A DNA stretch of 64,000 nucleotides from SIG455 sp045589495 (lineage in GTDB: Bacteria; Bacillota; Clostridia; UMGS1810): the NCBI GenBank assembly GCA_045589495.1, contig JAZNPF010000029.1:1-64000 (forward strand), written 5' to 3'. A program made the translations under genes and the position numbers. The notes below the pieces were generated by a model, which had not been told where the DNA came from, did no database searches, and saw nothing but the letters and a program-made list of their open reading frames with translations. Every line of letters begins with the position of its first letter. Position 1 is the stretch's first letter. Below are positions 43,567 to 54,600 of the stretch, piece after piece.

Positions 43567-44372
43567 AAATTGTTTTCTGCTTCAAGAATTGCCTCTACCC
43601 CGTATTATAATTTATTTCGCATTAATCAAAGAAAAGAGATTTTGAAATTGACTCAAAATATTTTTTTGAAAAGATGTGTGAAATTATATTTTTTAATTCA
43701 GGTGAAATCAGTCGGCAGATTAGCGGAATGAAATGGATTTGTTTTTGACAAGTGGAATTGCACTGCCTGAATAAGTTATATCTCTCCTATACGGCATACC
43801 TGTCGAAGGTAGTAGCAGAAAAACAGTTATATGGCAAACGAGAACGACTGTGACAGAGAATTTCGGGAAGAAAAATCTTGGGTAAGGTATTTACCCTACC
43901 CAAGAAAGATAACCTCGTAATTCATCGTGTGACAAATGGGTTTGAGACCTTAAATTCGATTCTATGCGTTAGACAAGGGGTTATGCAGAGGTGTTCGACA
44001 TATAACTATCCGAGGTAAGGTATGTACACCACCCTGAAAAGTTAGCCTCTCGTATCCGCCATATAAACCGCATAGTCAGACCTTAAAATCGATTTGAAAG
44101 AACAAACGAAGGTACGAGAAAACACCTGACGGGGCGCCCCGAAACGACGAGGCGAGGGGTTTTTAAAAGAAGCAGGATAAAGCTTGGTGCGCTATTTGCC
44201 CCAAGCAGGCTCACATCGCCGTGCAAAGCCCGGCGGAGAGGTTACAAAAGTGCATCTGCTGGTGATGGTTTGGTGCTGAAATGCGGATTTTCCGCACGGT
44301 TGAGCCTTGAAATTGGTGCATATTCAGGTATTAATGGTATTTAACGATATTTTGAGAAAGGTGAGTGTTAAA
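43567..44372 (+). other. Gene-free stretch with inverted repeats, candidate oriT region
   Basis: About 800 bp with no convincing gene. It contains several inverted repeats: CTTGGGTA/TACCCAAG (43877-43904), GCTTGG/CCAAGC (44182-44206), CGCCG/CGGCG (44217-44235) and TGCGGA-TTT-TCCGCA (44283-44297), and it lies directly upstream of the relaxase. The origin of transfer of mobilizable elements usually sits there. The nic site cannot be identified by eye. Confidence 0.4.
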
Positions 44373-45494
44373 ATGAGTAAAGTTGTATTTAAATCTCCGT
44401 ATGTCTCCAGCGGCAAAGCTGTCGGCGGAGGTTATATAAACTATATGGCACAGCGCGAGAGAGTTGACAAGAGCATCAACACGAAAAGGGTTGAAATCAA
44501 TCTGAATTACATTGCAACCAGACCTCGTGTTGAAAAGATCGGAGAGCATGGTCTCTTCGGTAGTAAGGACGATGTTAATCTGAACAAAGCAAGGAGTGAC
44601 ATACTAAGTCATCACGGAACTGTGTGGCTGCCTATCGTATCTTTGAGGCGTGAAGATGCAGACAGACTTGGATATAACAACGCAGATGCGTGGAGAAATT
44701 TGATTCGCTCAAAGCAGTTTGAAATTGCAGAAGCCTATAATATTCCGGCAAAGGATTTGGTTTGGTACGGAGCATATCACGATGAAGGTCACCACCCTCA
44801 TATACATATGATTGTCTATAACAAGAACACAGGCAGCGAATATCTCTCACGAAAAAGTTGTAACGACCTGCGTGCGATGTTTACAAAAACTATTTTCAAG
44901 GATGAACTCAAACAGCTCTACGATGAAAAACAAACGCTCCGAGATAGAATTATTGATGAAGTCAAGGAGAAAGTTAGTGAGTTCAAAGTTGATATTGGCG
45001 GAGCAAATGATGAATTTGTTGAAGCCTTTAATGAGTTAAAATTTTCTCTCGATGGGAACTCCGGCAAGAGGAATTATAAATTCATTTCACATGAGCAAAA
45101 GGAAAAGGTCGATGCGGTTGTAAAAGTTGTCTGCAAGGATGATAACCTGCAAGAGTTGTATCGTCAGTGGTGTCAGCTGCAGCTTGCCAATCAAAGATAC
45201 TATCGCAAGCATCCTGAGAAAAGTTTTGATGCCCTTGAGAAGAACAAAAACTTCGAAAAGCGTCTGCAAAATGCAGTGCTTAAAACTGCATTAAAAGATA
45301 ACCGACAAGGAAATATTTATGCAAATAAAATTGATGCATCCCCTGTCTTCGGTGACATCATTTTCAGTCTCTGTAAAATGTTTGAGCAGTCAATACAGAA
45401 AGACATTGAGGAAGGCTTCACGAAATCAATTGTCGATTCCAAGGAAAGAGCAAAAGAATACAGACGGGATCATGGCATGGGAATGCATATGTAA
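44373..45494 (+). CDS. MobP-type relaxase (conjugative mobilization nickase)
   Basis: About 373 residues from the ATG at 44373, which has AAAGGTGAG before it; a longer frame begins at 44307. The metal-binding three-His motif is clear: GHHPHIHMIVYN with H141, H143 and H145, preceded by a catalytic Tyr region near VWYGAYHDEG. The N-terminal KSPYVSSGKAVGGGYINYMAQRE is typical of the MobP3 group in Firmicutes. It would nick oriT and pilot the strand through a helper conjugation system. The C-terminal half is a charged helical region. Confidence 0.85.
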   Translation: MSKVVFKSPYVSSGKAVGGGYINYMAQRERVDKSINTKRVEINLNYIATRPRVEKIGEHGLFGSKDDVNLNKARSDILSHHGTVWLPIVSLRREDADRLGYNNADAWRNLIRSKQFEIAEAYNIPAKDLVWYGAYHDEGHHPHIHMIVYNKNTGSEYLSRKSCNDLRAMFTKTIFKDELKQLYDEKQTLRDRIIDEVKEKVSEFKVDIGGANDEFVEAFNELKFSLDGNSGKRNYKFISHEQKEKVDAVVKVVCKDDNLQELYRQWCQLQLANQRYYRKHPEKSFDALEKNKNFEKRLQNAVLKTALKDNRQGNIYANKIDASPVFGDIIFSLCKMFEQSIQKDIEEGFTKSIVDSKERAKEYRRDHGMGMHM

Positions 45495-45521
45495 ATCTAT
45501 AAAAGGAAGGTGAATTTTATT

Positions 45522-45878
45522 ATGAAAAGAGAAAAGATGACGTTCAATGTGCCGCCTGCAGTACGAACTGAAATCAAAAATTATGTTAAGCTGCTCGGCT
45601 TCAAAAGCGAGAGTGATCTCTGTAATAAGGCTATCAATGAGTACCTTACCAAGCTGCATTATGAAGCAAACAGCGACAACATAAATAAGATTTTAGTTCA
45701 GGCTGTGGACTGTACCATAGAGCATCATGTGGACAGAGTGTCGGACATGCTCTTCAAACTTGCCGTCAGCATCGAGAAACAAAATCTCCTCGCAAGCGGT
45801 GAGTATGATGATTACTATGAAGAGTACATCGAAGAAGTTGCAAGAGAGAATGTTCAGAAACGACATGGAAGATTGTAA
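45522..45878 (+). CDS. Small mobilization accessory protein (MobC/RHH-like)
   Basis: A 118-residue charged protein starting MKREKMTFNVPPAVRTEIKNYVKLLGFKSESDL, a pattern close to ribbon-helix-helix accessory proteins that help relaxases at oriT. The ATG at 45522 fits AAGGAAGG; a GTG at 45510 is too close to it. It follows the relaxase by 27 bp. Function inferred from position and fold. Confidence 0.6.
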   Translation: MKREKMTFNVPPAVRTEIKNYVKLLGFKSESDLCNKAINEYLTKLHYEANSDNINKILVQAVDCTIEHHVDRVSDMLFKLAVSIEKQNLLASGEYDDYYEEYIEEVARENVQKRHGRL

Positions 45879-45889
45879 TGATAAGAAAT

Positions 45890-45917
45890 GTAAACCCGTC
45901 GAAATCGATGGGTTTAC
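45890..45917 (+). terminator. Hairpin after the mobilization genes
   Basis: GTAAACCCGTCGA / TCGATGGGTTTAC stem, first of two hairpins ending the mobilization unit; no T-run. Confidence 0.5.
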
Positions 45918-45933
45918 ACGATCTTAAGTCATA

Positions 45934-45970
45934 TTTCAACTGCTGACATTTTTGTCAGCAGTTGAAAAAA
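45934..45970. terminator. Strong terminator hairpin
   Basis: TTTCAACTGCTGAC / GTCAGCAGTTGAAA, 14-bp perfect stem with A- and T-rich flanks, separating the mobilization genes from the recombinase. Confidence 0.65.
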
Positions 45971-45981
45971 TGATTCCTTCG

Positions 45982-46010
45982 TAGACTTGTGGAATTTTTT
46001 GTGCTATTGT
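45982..46010 (+). promoter_or_regulatory. Recombinase promoter (shared TAGACT type)
   Basis: CCTTCG-TAGACT, 17-bp spacer, TATTGT. The same arrangement with the same flanking bases recurs at 57429 in front of another element gene. Confidence 0.5.
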
Positions 46011-46108
46011 TTGTGTTTGAAAAAAGGAGGTTTATACGCAAATCATTGACAACTCTTATATATTTTATCGTTGGTGGTAAAATAAAAATCAAAGGAGTTG
46101 ATTCAAAA

Positions 46109-46948
46109 ATGAGAAAAATTACAAACGAACTAATAACAAAATTCAAAGAGTATTTGATTGACGAAGAAAAGTCGGCAGCAACACTTGATAAGTATATCAG
46201 GGACATAACCGTATTTATGAAATGGTCCAATAACCGAGAACTATGCAAGAGTCTTGTGCTTGAGTACAAACAAGAGATAATCGAAAAATATGCACCGGCA
46301 AGTGTAAATTCAATTATATCATCTCTAAACAGTTTCTTCGTATATAATGAGTGGTATGACTTGAAAGTGAAATCTATTAAAATTCAAAAGCAGATTTTTG
46401 CTAACAAGGACAAGGAACTTACTAAGGCGGAATATGAAAGATTGCTCAAGGCTGCTAAGAGTAAAAATAATCAGAGATTGTATTATTTGATGCAGACAAT
46501 TTGTTCATCAGGCCTGAGAGTATCAGAATTAAAGTATGTAACTACAGATGCCGTAAGATGTGGTCAAGCAACTATAAACTGCAAAGGCAAGATGAGAATT
46601 GTGATACTTCCCAAGCAACTTTGTCAGATGCTGAAAGACTATATAAAAGAAAACAACATAAAAAGCGGTTCCGTATTCGTAAGTAAAAACGGGAAACCAC
46701 TTGATAGGTCAAATATATGGTCTGACATGAAAAAACTTTGCGAAAGTGCTGGGGTGTCAAAAGATAAGGTGTTCCCACATAACCTCCGCCATTTGTTCGC
46801 TCGCACCTACTATACACTTCAAAAAGATGTGGTAAGACTTGCAGATATCCTTGGTCATTCTAATGTAAATACTACAAGAATTTACACGATGGAAAGTGGC
46901 ATGGTGCATCGTCAGCAATTACAACAACTGGGACTTCTGCTGTGCTGA
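46109..46948 (+). CDS. Tyrosine recombinase, probable promoter invertase
   Basis: A 279-residue XerC/XerD-type recombinase from ATG 46109 (AAAGGAG 11 bp before it; a longer frame begins at 45989). It has an N-terminal SAM-like core-binding domain (FKEYLIDEEKSAATLDKYIRDI) and the catalytic residues R137 (SSGLRVSELKYV), H224-x-x-R227 (PHNLRHLF), H250 (LGHSNVNTT) and the nucleophile Y259 (RIYTMES). It ends 9 bp before the left 24-bp repeat of an invertible promoter cassette. The element already carries a serine integrase next to its end, so this enzyme most likely flips the cassette. That role is inferred. Confidence 0.85.
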   Translation: MRKITNELITKFKEYLIDEEKSAATLDKYIRDITVFMKWSNNRELCKSLVLEYKQEIIEKYAPASVNSIISSLNSFFVYNEWYDLKVKSIKIQKQIFANKDKELTKAEYERLLKAAKSKNNQRLYYLMQTICSSGLRVSELKYVTTDAVRCGQATINCKGKMRIVILPKQLCQMLKDYIKENNIKSGSVFVSKNGKPLDRSNIWSDMKKLCESAGVSKDKVFPHNLRHLFARTYYTLQKDVVRLADILGHSNVNTTRIYTMESGMVHRQQLQQLGLLLC

Positions 46949-46957
46949 AATAAAAAG

Positions 46958-46981
46958 ACCACATAATATAGATTATGTGGT
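46958..46981 (+). repeat. Left 24-bp inverted repeat of invertible promoter
   Basis: Arms ACCACATAAT and ATTATGTGGT flank the asymmetric core ATAG. The whole 24 bp is the exact reverse complement of the copy at 47209-47232. Palindromic arms around an asymmetric centre are the structure of a tyrosine recombinase core site. Confidence 0.93.
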
Positions 46982-47208
46982 AGAAGTAATTATAAAATAC
47001 ATAATTTTACTACTAAATTATACTACAAAACCCTCGATATGTCAATGATTGCGAAACATTTTTAGAAATTTTGTGCAACTGCACAAACCAATGCAAAACA
47101 ACAAGACCAATGGCAAAAGAATAATGTTAATTGGTCTAAAAATCGTTGATTCTACAAACTAATAATCTATCTAAATATAGATAAGAAACATATATTTCAT
47201 TTTCCCAC
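46982..47208. other. Invertible promoter cassette (OFF orientation here)
   Basis: A 227-bp segment between perfect inverted repeats. Its one strong promoter points left, towards the recombinase end and away from the surface-protein operon. It also holds the palindrome TTGTGCA-AC-TGCACAA (47071-47086), AGACCAAT/ATTGGTCT (47104-47137) and repeated ACCAATG motifs, which would turn with the promoter. There is no good rightward promoter in this orientation. No gene. Confidence 0.85.
47017..47045 (-). promoter_or_regulatory. Consensus promoter inside the invertible cassette
   Basis: TTGACA (47045-47040), 17-bp spacer, TATAAT (47022-47017): a perfect sigma-A promoter. After inversion the -10 would lie near 47168-47173 and transcription would start about 70 bp before the subtilisin start codon. 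Confidence 0.9.
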
Positions 47209-47232
47209 ACCACATAATCTATATTATGTGGT
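47209..47232 (-). repeat. Right 24-bp inverted repeat of invertible promoter
   Basis: Arms ACCACATAAT and ATTATGTGGT around the core CTAT, the exact inverse of the left copy. It ends 17 bp before the start codon of the subtilisin gene. Confidence 0.93.
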
Positions 47233-47249
47233 AGCTTACGGTGATAAAT

Positions 47250-48623
47250 ATGAAATGGAAAATGATATTAGGGGCATTATGCTTCCTACTCATAGGGTTG
47301 CCGGCACATGCAAGTGATGATATGTATATCGTTAAATTTAATGAAGATATACAAATTTTTAGTGAGGGCGTAGATGATATCCCATCTCACAGAAAATTTA
47401 GCAGTGTTTCCTATGAAGAACTTCAAGAACTTCTGGATATGGGTGTAGTTGAGTACTATGAACCGGATTGCGAAGTCAAATTGTTTGAAGATTACGATAG
47501 TACAAATGCTGAAAATTCACAATGGAATTTATCTGCAATAAGTATTGAGAAAGCATGGGATATTGGTTGCTATGGAAACGATATTAAAGTTGCAGTAATT
47601 GACTCAGGTATATATGAACATCCTGATTTAAAAAGTAATATTTTAGACGGATATAATTACATTTCGAATTCGTTAGATACAGCTGATATTATCGGTCATG
47701 GTACATATGTTTCGGGAATTATTGCGGCAGGGTGTAACGATGAGTATATAACAGGAATTGCACATCAGGTTAAGATTGTTCCCTTAAAATGTTTTGATAA
47801 TGGCGCAGAAACAAAGGCTTCAATGATTGCAAATGCAATTTATGACGCTGTCGATATTTATGATTGTGATGTTATAAATATGAGTTTTGGTATGGATGAA
47901 AGTCTAACAAATAAGACTTTACAACTTTCGGTTGCCTATGCGATTCAAAATGGATGTATTGTTGTTGCAGCTGTTGGAAATGACGGCTCAGCTAAAGAAT
48001 ACTATCCTGCCAAATATGATAATGTGATTGGTGTTGGTTCGATAAACGAATCAAAGTCACGCTCTTGGTTTTCACAATACAACAGTACAGTTGATGTGGT
48101 AGCTCCTGGCGAATCTATTCAAAGCATTTCGATAGAAGGATACAATAAAGATTCAGGCACTTCGTTTTCTGCTCCGCATATTTCCGCCATCGCTGCAATT
48201 GTTAAGTGCATAGATCAAGAAATAAATACACAAGAATTTATGAGGATTATAGAAACCACTTCAACCGAATGTGAATCAGATACCAATAAGGGATACGATT
48301 TTTACTATGGAAACGGAATTGTAAATGCAGAGAAAATTATAGATGAAGTATTAAAGGATACACCAGTATTTTTATCCCCGATAACTAATAAGGTGGCAAA
48401 AGTCTATAATAATTCAAATAGTGAACTTGTCGCAAAAGGAATTGTGGCAAATTACACAGAAAACCAGCTACTTAATGTTATATTTCATGATGTAGAGTTA
48501 TCACCAGGTAAAATACAGACAGTAGATTTTTTGCCGGAAGGTACACAAACCAAAGTAATGTTATGGGACAGTTTGGAAACTATAACTCCCCTGTACCAAG
48601 CAAGAGAATATAAATCAAATTAA
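47250..48623 (+). CDS. Secreted subtilisin-family (S8) serine protease
   Basis: About 457 residues. A signal peptide (MKWKMILGALCFLLIGLPAHAS) is followed by a short pro-region and the S8 domain with the triad D118 (VIDSGI), H150 (GHGTYVSGI) and S305 (GTSFSAPHI). A C-terminal Ig-like domain of about 80 residues ends KVMLWDSLETITPL, a motif repeated at the end of the double-cohesin protein downstream. ATG 47250 has GGTGA before it. It is the first gene behind the invertible promoter, so it should be expressed only in the ON orientation. It may mature or release the neighbouring surface proteins, which is inference. Confidence 0.88.
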   Translation: MKWKMILGALCFLLIGLPAHASDDMYIVKFNEDIQIFSEGVDDIPSHRKFSSVSYEELQELLDMGVVEYYEPDCEVKLFEDYDSTNAENSQWNLSAISIEKAWDIGCYGNDIKVAVIDSGIYEHPDLKSNILDGYNYISNSLDTADIIGHGTYVSGIIAAGCNDEYITGIAHQVKIVPLKCFDNGAETKASMIANAIYDAVDIYDCDVINMSFGMDESLTNKTLQLSVAYAIQNGCIVVAAVGNDGSAKEYYPAKYDNVIGVGSINESKSRSWFSQYNSTVDVVAPGESIQSISIEGYNKDSGTSFSAPHISAIAAIVKCIDQEINTQEFMRIIETTSTECESDTNKGYDFYYGNGIVNAEKIIDEVLKDTPVFLSPITNKVAKVYNNSNSELVAKGIVANYTENQLLNVIFHDVELSPGKIQTVDFLPEGTQTKVMLWDSLETITPLYQAREYKSN

Positions 48624-48641
48624 CATAAGGAGGAACGTGTT

Positions 48642-51600
48642 ATGAGAAAATTTTTATCAATGGTATTGGCGATAATGATGGTATTATCTATATTGCCTAT
48701 GTCAGCATTCGCAACAGAAGATGTTGCAGCGTCTACCGAAGTTTCAAATGAAGTGAATGAAATTCCGGGAAACTACGGAATGGAGGTGACTTTGGGAAGC
48801 GGTCTTTATTATATAGAAGATGGAGATTTATTATATTCATTAAATAATAGTAGACCTAAAACAATCGATAATGACGTAACTTGGATTATTGAAAAGAATG
48901 GAGATATCTATTATTCAAAACTTGACGGTTATAATACTTATATTTGTAAAGTTGGAGAAACAGTAGAAATTGCAAAAATATTCTCTCCTGTTGAAAGTTT
49001 TGATATAGAAGAAGAATATTTATATTATACATATAACAACGAAAAAAACAGTCTTAATTTAACCACAAATGAGCAACAAGTAATTGAAATAGATAGCAGC
49101 AAAGGAAATGTAAATGATTATGCTCCTTTATCTCAGGAAGTAGACGGCGAATATGATGATGAAAAAGATTTGCCTAATGTTAATGTAACTTTATTCCAAG
49201 ATGCATCTCATGGATGGCTTTGGCCAGTTAAAGATAATAAATGTGTTTATAGTCCGTATAATGTAGGAAGTAGTTATTTGCAATCACAAAGAGGCGGAGT
49301 GCACAGAGGAATTGACATTTCTAAAAATCAAGACCTAACAGTCCATGCAGCAAAAGCAGGTACAGTAAAAAGTGTATATAATGGTTGTACACATGTCCAT
49401 CGTGGAAATGCAGATAGTTGTAATGGCGGATACGGAAATTGCATAACAATATTGCATAGTGATGGGACAAAGTCATTATATGCACATCTAAAAAAAGATT
49501 CAATACGTGTTAGTGTTGGTGACGAAGTAAAACAAGGTAAAATTATTGCAATTACTGGTTCAACAGGAAGATCTTATGGCACCCACCTGCATTTTGAGAT
49601 ACATGATACAAGCGGAAACAAAGTAAATGTTAATCCTAAATCAAATACTCATATAACAAGTAATAATAAAGGACAGTACTCTAATTCGGATATTTGTTGG
49701 GGTGGTACTATCGACTATATTTATGATCTTAATGTGTATGCTAACGGTGAAAAAACGTGTAACAATTGTTCTAAAGCAGGAACAAAATCATTTAAATACT
49801 ATGGCGATGGATATTGCGATAGTTGTGATACACAGTATACACTTATTGATGATTCAGCAAGTGTCATAGCTGGTACTTATAAGCGTTCAGGAAGCAATTA
49901 CAAAAAATATTATTTAAGAAAAACACCATATGATAACAATAATACAATAACAAGCGGTGCTTTTTCCTCTATTGAAATAATATCTGCAGTAAAAAATGCA
50001 GACGGTGGTCGCTGGTACAAGGCAAAAGCCAATGGAAAAACAGGATATTTGGTTGCATATAAAATCGACAAAGATTTTACAATAGATCTGTCGTCTGTAA
50101 AATCACAAATAACTATAAATCCTGGCAAGTATCCTACAGGAACAATTCCTCCAAAATCATTTAATTTGACGGCGAGTATGTCATCAAAATATCCAATCAA
50201 AAGTGTAAAAGGCGAGATAATTGATATCTCTAACAACAAAATTGTTTGTTCAGCAACCGCATCAAATATTAATTCATACACATATAGTGTTGCTGGAAAA
50301 AGCGTTGATAACGGTTTGAGATTCGGAACTTTGCAGAATGGAAAAAGTTATTATTTAAGATACACTGTTTGGGATACTACAAGCAATGGTGTTGATAACG
50401 GAAACGGTGTAACATGGCAGTCTGCTGCATTTAATGTACAGAGTCAAGTATCAACTCCTGTTATTCAATACTGTGCTGCTCCGGCAATACAAATATCCAG
50501 CATTGAAGCGGGACAACGTGCAACTGTAACAAATGGTGATGGCTCACTTATACATGTAAAAGCTAACGGTAGAGAAACAACAGGTTATGGCACAGTAACG
50601 GTAGATTTCACTAGCAATGGTTCGTTTGCTGTTGAAGCATGGACAACCGCAAGCGGAAAAGAAGCAAGTAGTGTTGTAACAAAAAGTTTGTCCGTTTCTA
50701 AGGTGAAATCACCTACAATTAGTGATGGAAAATATTTTGAAGACAGTGTTATGGTGACCATTTCAGGTGAAGGTGAAATTTACTACACAACAAATGGTTC
50801 TACTCCTACAACTTGGAGCACCAAATATACAGGTCCGATACACATAAAAGATACAAAAACTATAAAAGCAATAGCTGTATCATATGGATGTGTAAATAGC
50901 AATGTGTCAGAAAAGAAAATCACTGTAACAGTTCCTGATGCACCTAAAATAACATTAAATACAGAAAAAAAGGTGGCACAGGGAAAAACAGCAACTGTTT
51001 CGTGGCAAAGAACAGATAGAGCAACCGGGTATGTTGCGTATCTACTTAAAGATGGTGAGGTTGTAAGTGAATTTAAAACAACCGGAACTATTGCCTCGTT
51101 TTCATTGACAGAAAAAAATGATACAGAAAATATCGAGTACTTAATTAAAGTTGTAGCAACAAATTGCAAAGGAAGTAGTAATGATAGCAATAGTGTTTCT
51201 GTAACGGCTATGCATCCTGTAGAGGTGACTTTCATTGATAGAATATTGCGTGAAGGAGACGTAACAGATGATGTTGTAGAACAGATTCAGCATAACATCA
51301 ATGAACACTATGGCGAAGATGCAAAAGCAATTGAGGGCAATGTAATATCAGTTCAGAAAATCGACTACAATTCTAAGCCAAGTATACCTACTTGGGAGGA
51401 CAAATTAGGCTTCAGCAGACAGCATTTTAGCGATGAAGCATATCAAAAAATCACAGAAGATACAACTGCATATGCGTATTATGGTGTAAAAAGTTATTCA
51501 GTACAGTTCTGGAATTACTGGAGAGACTATTCTGAAAATAATGAACAAATTGGTGCGACACAGAGCATCTTATATTCATTTAGCGCAGAGCCTCCTACAA

Positions 51601-54600
51601 ATGTAGAAGCACCAACAGGATATATATTAGCTGGTTGGAGCGTAGATAGCAAGGTAAGTGATTGCTATGATTTTACCTTCGTTGAAGGAGACATGAAGCT
51701 TGACACTGTTTATACTTGGGAAAACGAAGAATTACCAGTAATTTTAGAAGTGTTAAGTGCAAAACGCGGTAACACCTGTCAATCCTATGATATTAACTTG
51801 AAATATGTACATTATAATGAATCAGATACACAAGCAAGAATTATTGTAACACTTTACACTGCTGATAATAAGGTTGTTAATGTGTCAACTGAAGATGTTG
51901 ACCTCATGGCAAAGGATGCTGGCTTTGATTACACAGATACAATTACTGTAAATTATCCGGACCAAGTATCGAGGATTTCTGCAGTGATGGTACAGGTTAA
52001 GGATGACATGACAGGCGGCGCTGTGTCTAAAATGGTAAGTACTACAGATATCGAAATGCCCACTGCCGATACATATTGGGGCAAATGGTCTGATTGGAGT
52101 ACCACAGAACCAAGCAGCACACCTGGCTATAATGAAAATGATTTTCAAGGTGTAGAGAGAGCGATAGAATCAAAAACACAGTATAGCTACAGAAACAAAA
52201 GCTACACATCTTCAAGTTCAAGCAGTCTCTCAGGGTGGACTAAATATAATACAAGAAGAACCGGCTGGAGTGGAACATATGGTCCTGTATACTCTAATCC
52301 GAGCAATGGTGCGAGAAATGTTTGGAGTGAGAGTTATGTAACATCTTCAAACTATAAGACGGTTTATCGTTATTATAGATATGCAAACTCTACCTGTGCT
52401 TATTATGGTTCTTCGTATCCTGATTACAAATACTATTATGAATGGGAATTTGATTATCCTTTGGAATTAAAAGCTGGTCAATCTTATTCGTATAAACTGT
52501 GGTGTGGTTGTGGAATTTCAGGCGGATACCACACGGTGTACTCTGTAAACTGGCAGGGTCATGGAGACTATCCTGCGAGCAAATGGGTTTCATATAATTA
52601 TGGTACAAGATGGTATTACCAAGAACCAATATATACATATGATTATTGGAAATGGGGCAGTTGGTCAAGTTGGAGTGATACAAAAGTATCTGGCGATGAT
52701 AATAAAACAAGAAAAGTATATCGCTACAGAGACAAGTTCAATTGTTATGAAGGATATGATCCGTCAAGGGATAGCCAATTAGAAGAAGAAACTAAACAGA
52801 CATATCCGATTTCTGGCAATATTTTAGGTTTGGACAAAGATTATAATGGCAAGTTGGCAACAATTTTAGTATATAAAAAGACAAATACTGATCCAACACA
52901 AGAACAACTAGAATATGTTGACCAAATAACATTAGGAGAAAATAATTCCTATTCGTTTGTTATCAACCCAAAAGATGAGATAGACTACAACAAGACTGGT
53001 GACTATATTGTAACATTATCGATTGAGGGTTGCGATAAGTTGGCAAATATTGATATTATAAAAGCTCCTGTACCTCAACATATTGTTACATTCCAAAATG
53101 ATGACGGAACTGTATTAAAAGATTCTGATGGTAATGATGTTATAATAAGTGTCGATAAAGGTAGTAGCATTGATGTCGACGACATACAGATACCATCAAA
53201 AGATGGACATCGCTTTGTAAAGTGGGACAAATCATTAATTAACATTAACTCAGATATAACAGTTAGTCCTGTATATGCAAAGGATGTATACAATATCGTA
53301 TTTGTCGACCATGAAAACGAGGCAACGAGAATGATTGAAGTTGCTCACGGAGATTACTTTGATTTGCCAGAGGTTGAACCTATAACCGGAAAAAACTTTA
53401 TTGGTTGGGACGTAGATCATTATAAGTATGTTTCAGATGGGGATGTTGATACGGAAATCTATAATATAAGGGAAGAAATCCCGTATTATAAAACTACGGA
53501 TGGTACATACATTTTATCAACTCTGTATGATGAAACTATTCATGACATTATTGATACTACCGAGTACTTTAAATATATAAGTGAAGAAAAATCCGTAATC
53601 ACTGAAAGTAAAATTATAACAGCAAAATGGAACCCCATAGAATATGTAGTTAATTTCTGTGATTTGGATGGAAATGTAGTAGATACGCAATTTGTTGAAT
53701 ACGGTAATACGGCGATGCCGCCTGAATACATCGAAAAAGATGGCATTGTATATTCCTGGGATGTATCTAATGCTGAATGGTGGAATGTAACGAGCGACAT
53801 GCATATTTATCCTTATATACCAACTGAAAGCGATGTTTGCGCACCTTCAATCAATGTTTCTACTGAAGAAGTTGGTGGCATGTTCTATGCAGAACTTGAT
53901 ACTGCAGAAGAAAATAGTAAGATGTATTACTCATATCATAGTGAAATCACTGAGGATTATGCTCGTGAAATTGCCGCATCACAGTTATTAGATTCTGTTA
54001 TAGAAACAGAAAATGCAGAAAATATTTCTCTTATGGGTGCAGAAACAAATCAGGATGCAACTGAAACAGAAGTTGAAGAAGAATTTGTTGGTGAAAGTAT
54101 GCGTGACTTTATACATGAATACACAGAGCCTATTGAAATAAACGAAGGAACTGTTGTATATGCATTTACCGTAGATTCTGAAGGAAATATCAGCCCGATT
54201 TCTGTTTTTGAGTTTGGATATGATACTTCTGATGACGAAGGAACAGAAGATACATTTGAAATTGATGAAGATTGCCCTGCAATCATAATTCCTGATATTT
54301 CAGCGAAACCGGGCGATACAGTTTCAGTTCCAATTACAATAAAAAATAATCCTGGAATTACCGGATTGTCACTAGTTGTTGGTTATGATATGAACAACTT
54401 AAAGTTAACTGATACTGAAAATGGTGATGTTTTTGCCAATAAAGAATTTTCAAAGGATATAAGAAATGATGGCAGTTGTAAGTTTACATGGGAATCAAAT
54501 GAAGTAACCACCAAAGACGGAACGATAGTGACATTGACATTTATAGCAGGTGAAAATTCAGGAGAATATGATATTTCCGTTACAATAGACGAAGCTATTG

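Noticed and set aside
45989..46108. Extended N-terminus of the tyrosine recombinase
   Set aside because: The additional 40 residues overlap the probable promoter, and the ATG at 46109 has a proper AAAGGAG site and the family N-terminus.
46958..46981. Reading the 24-bp palindrome after the tyrosine recombinase as a transcription terminator
   Set aside because: It has no T-run, and an exact inverted copy with the opposite asymmetric core lies 251 bp away around a promoter, which fits recombination sites much better.
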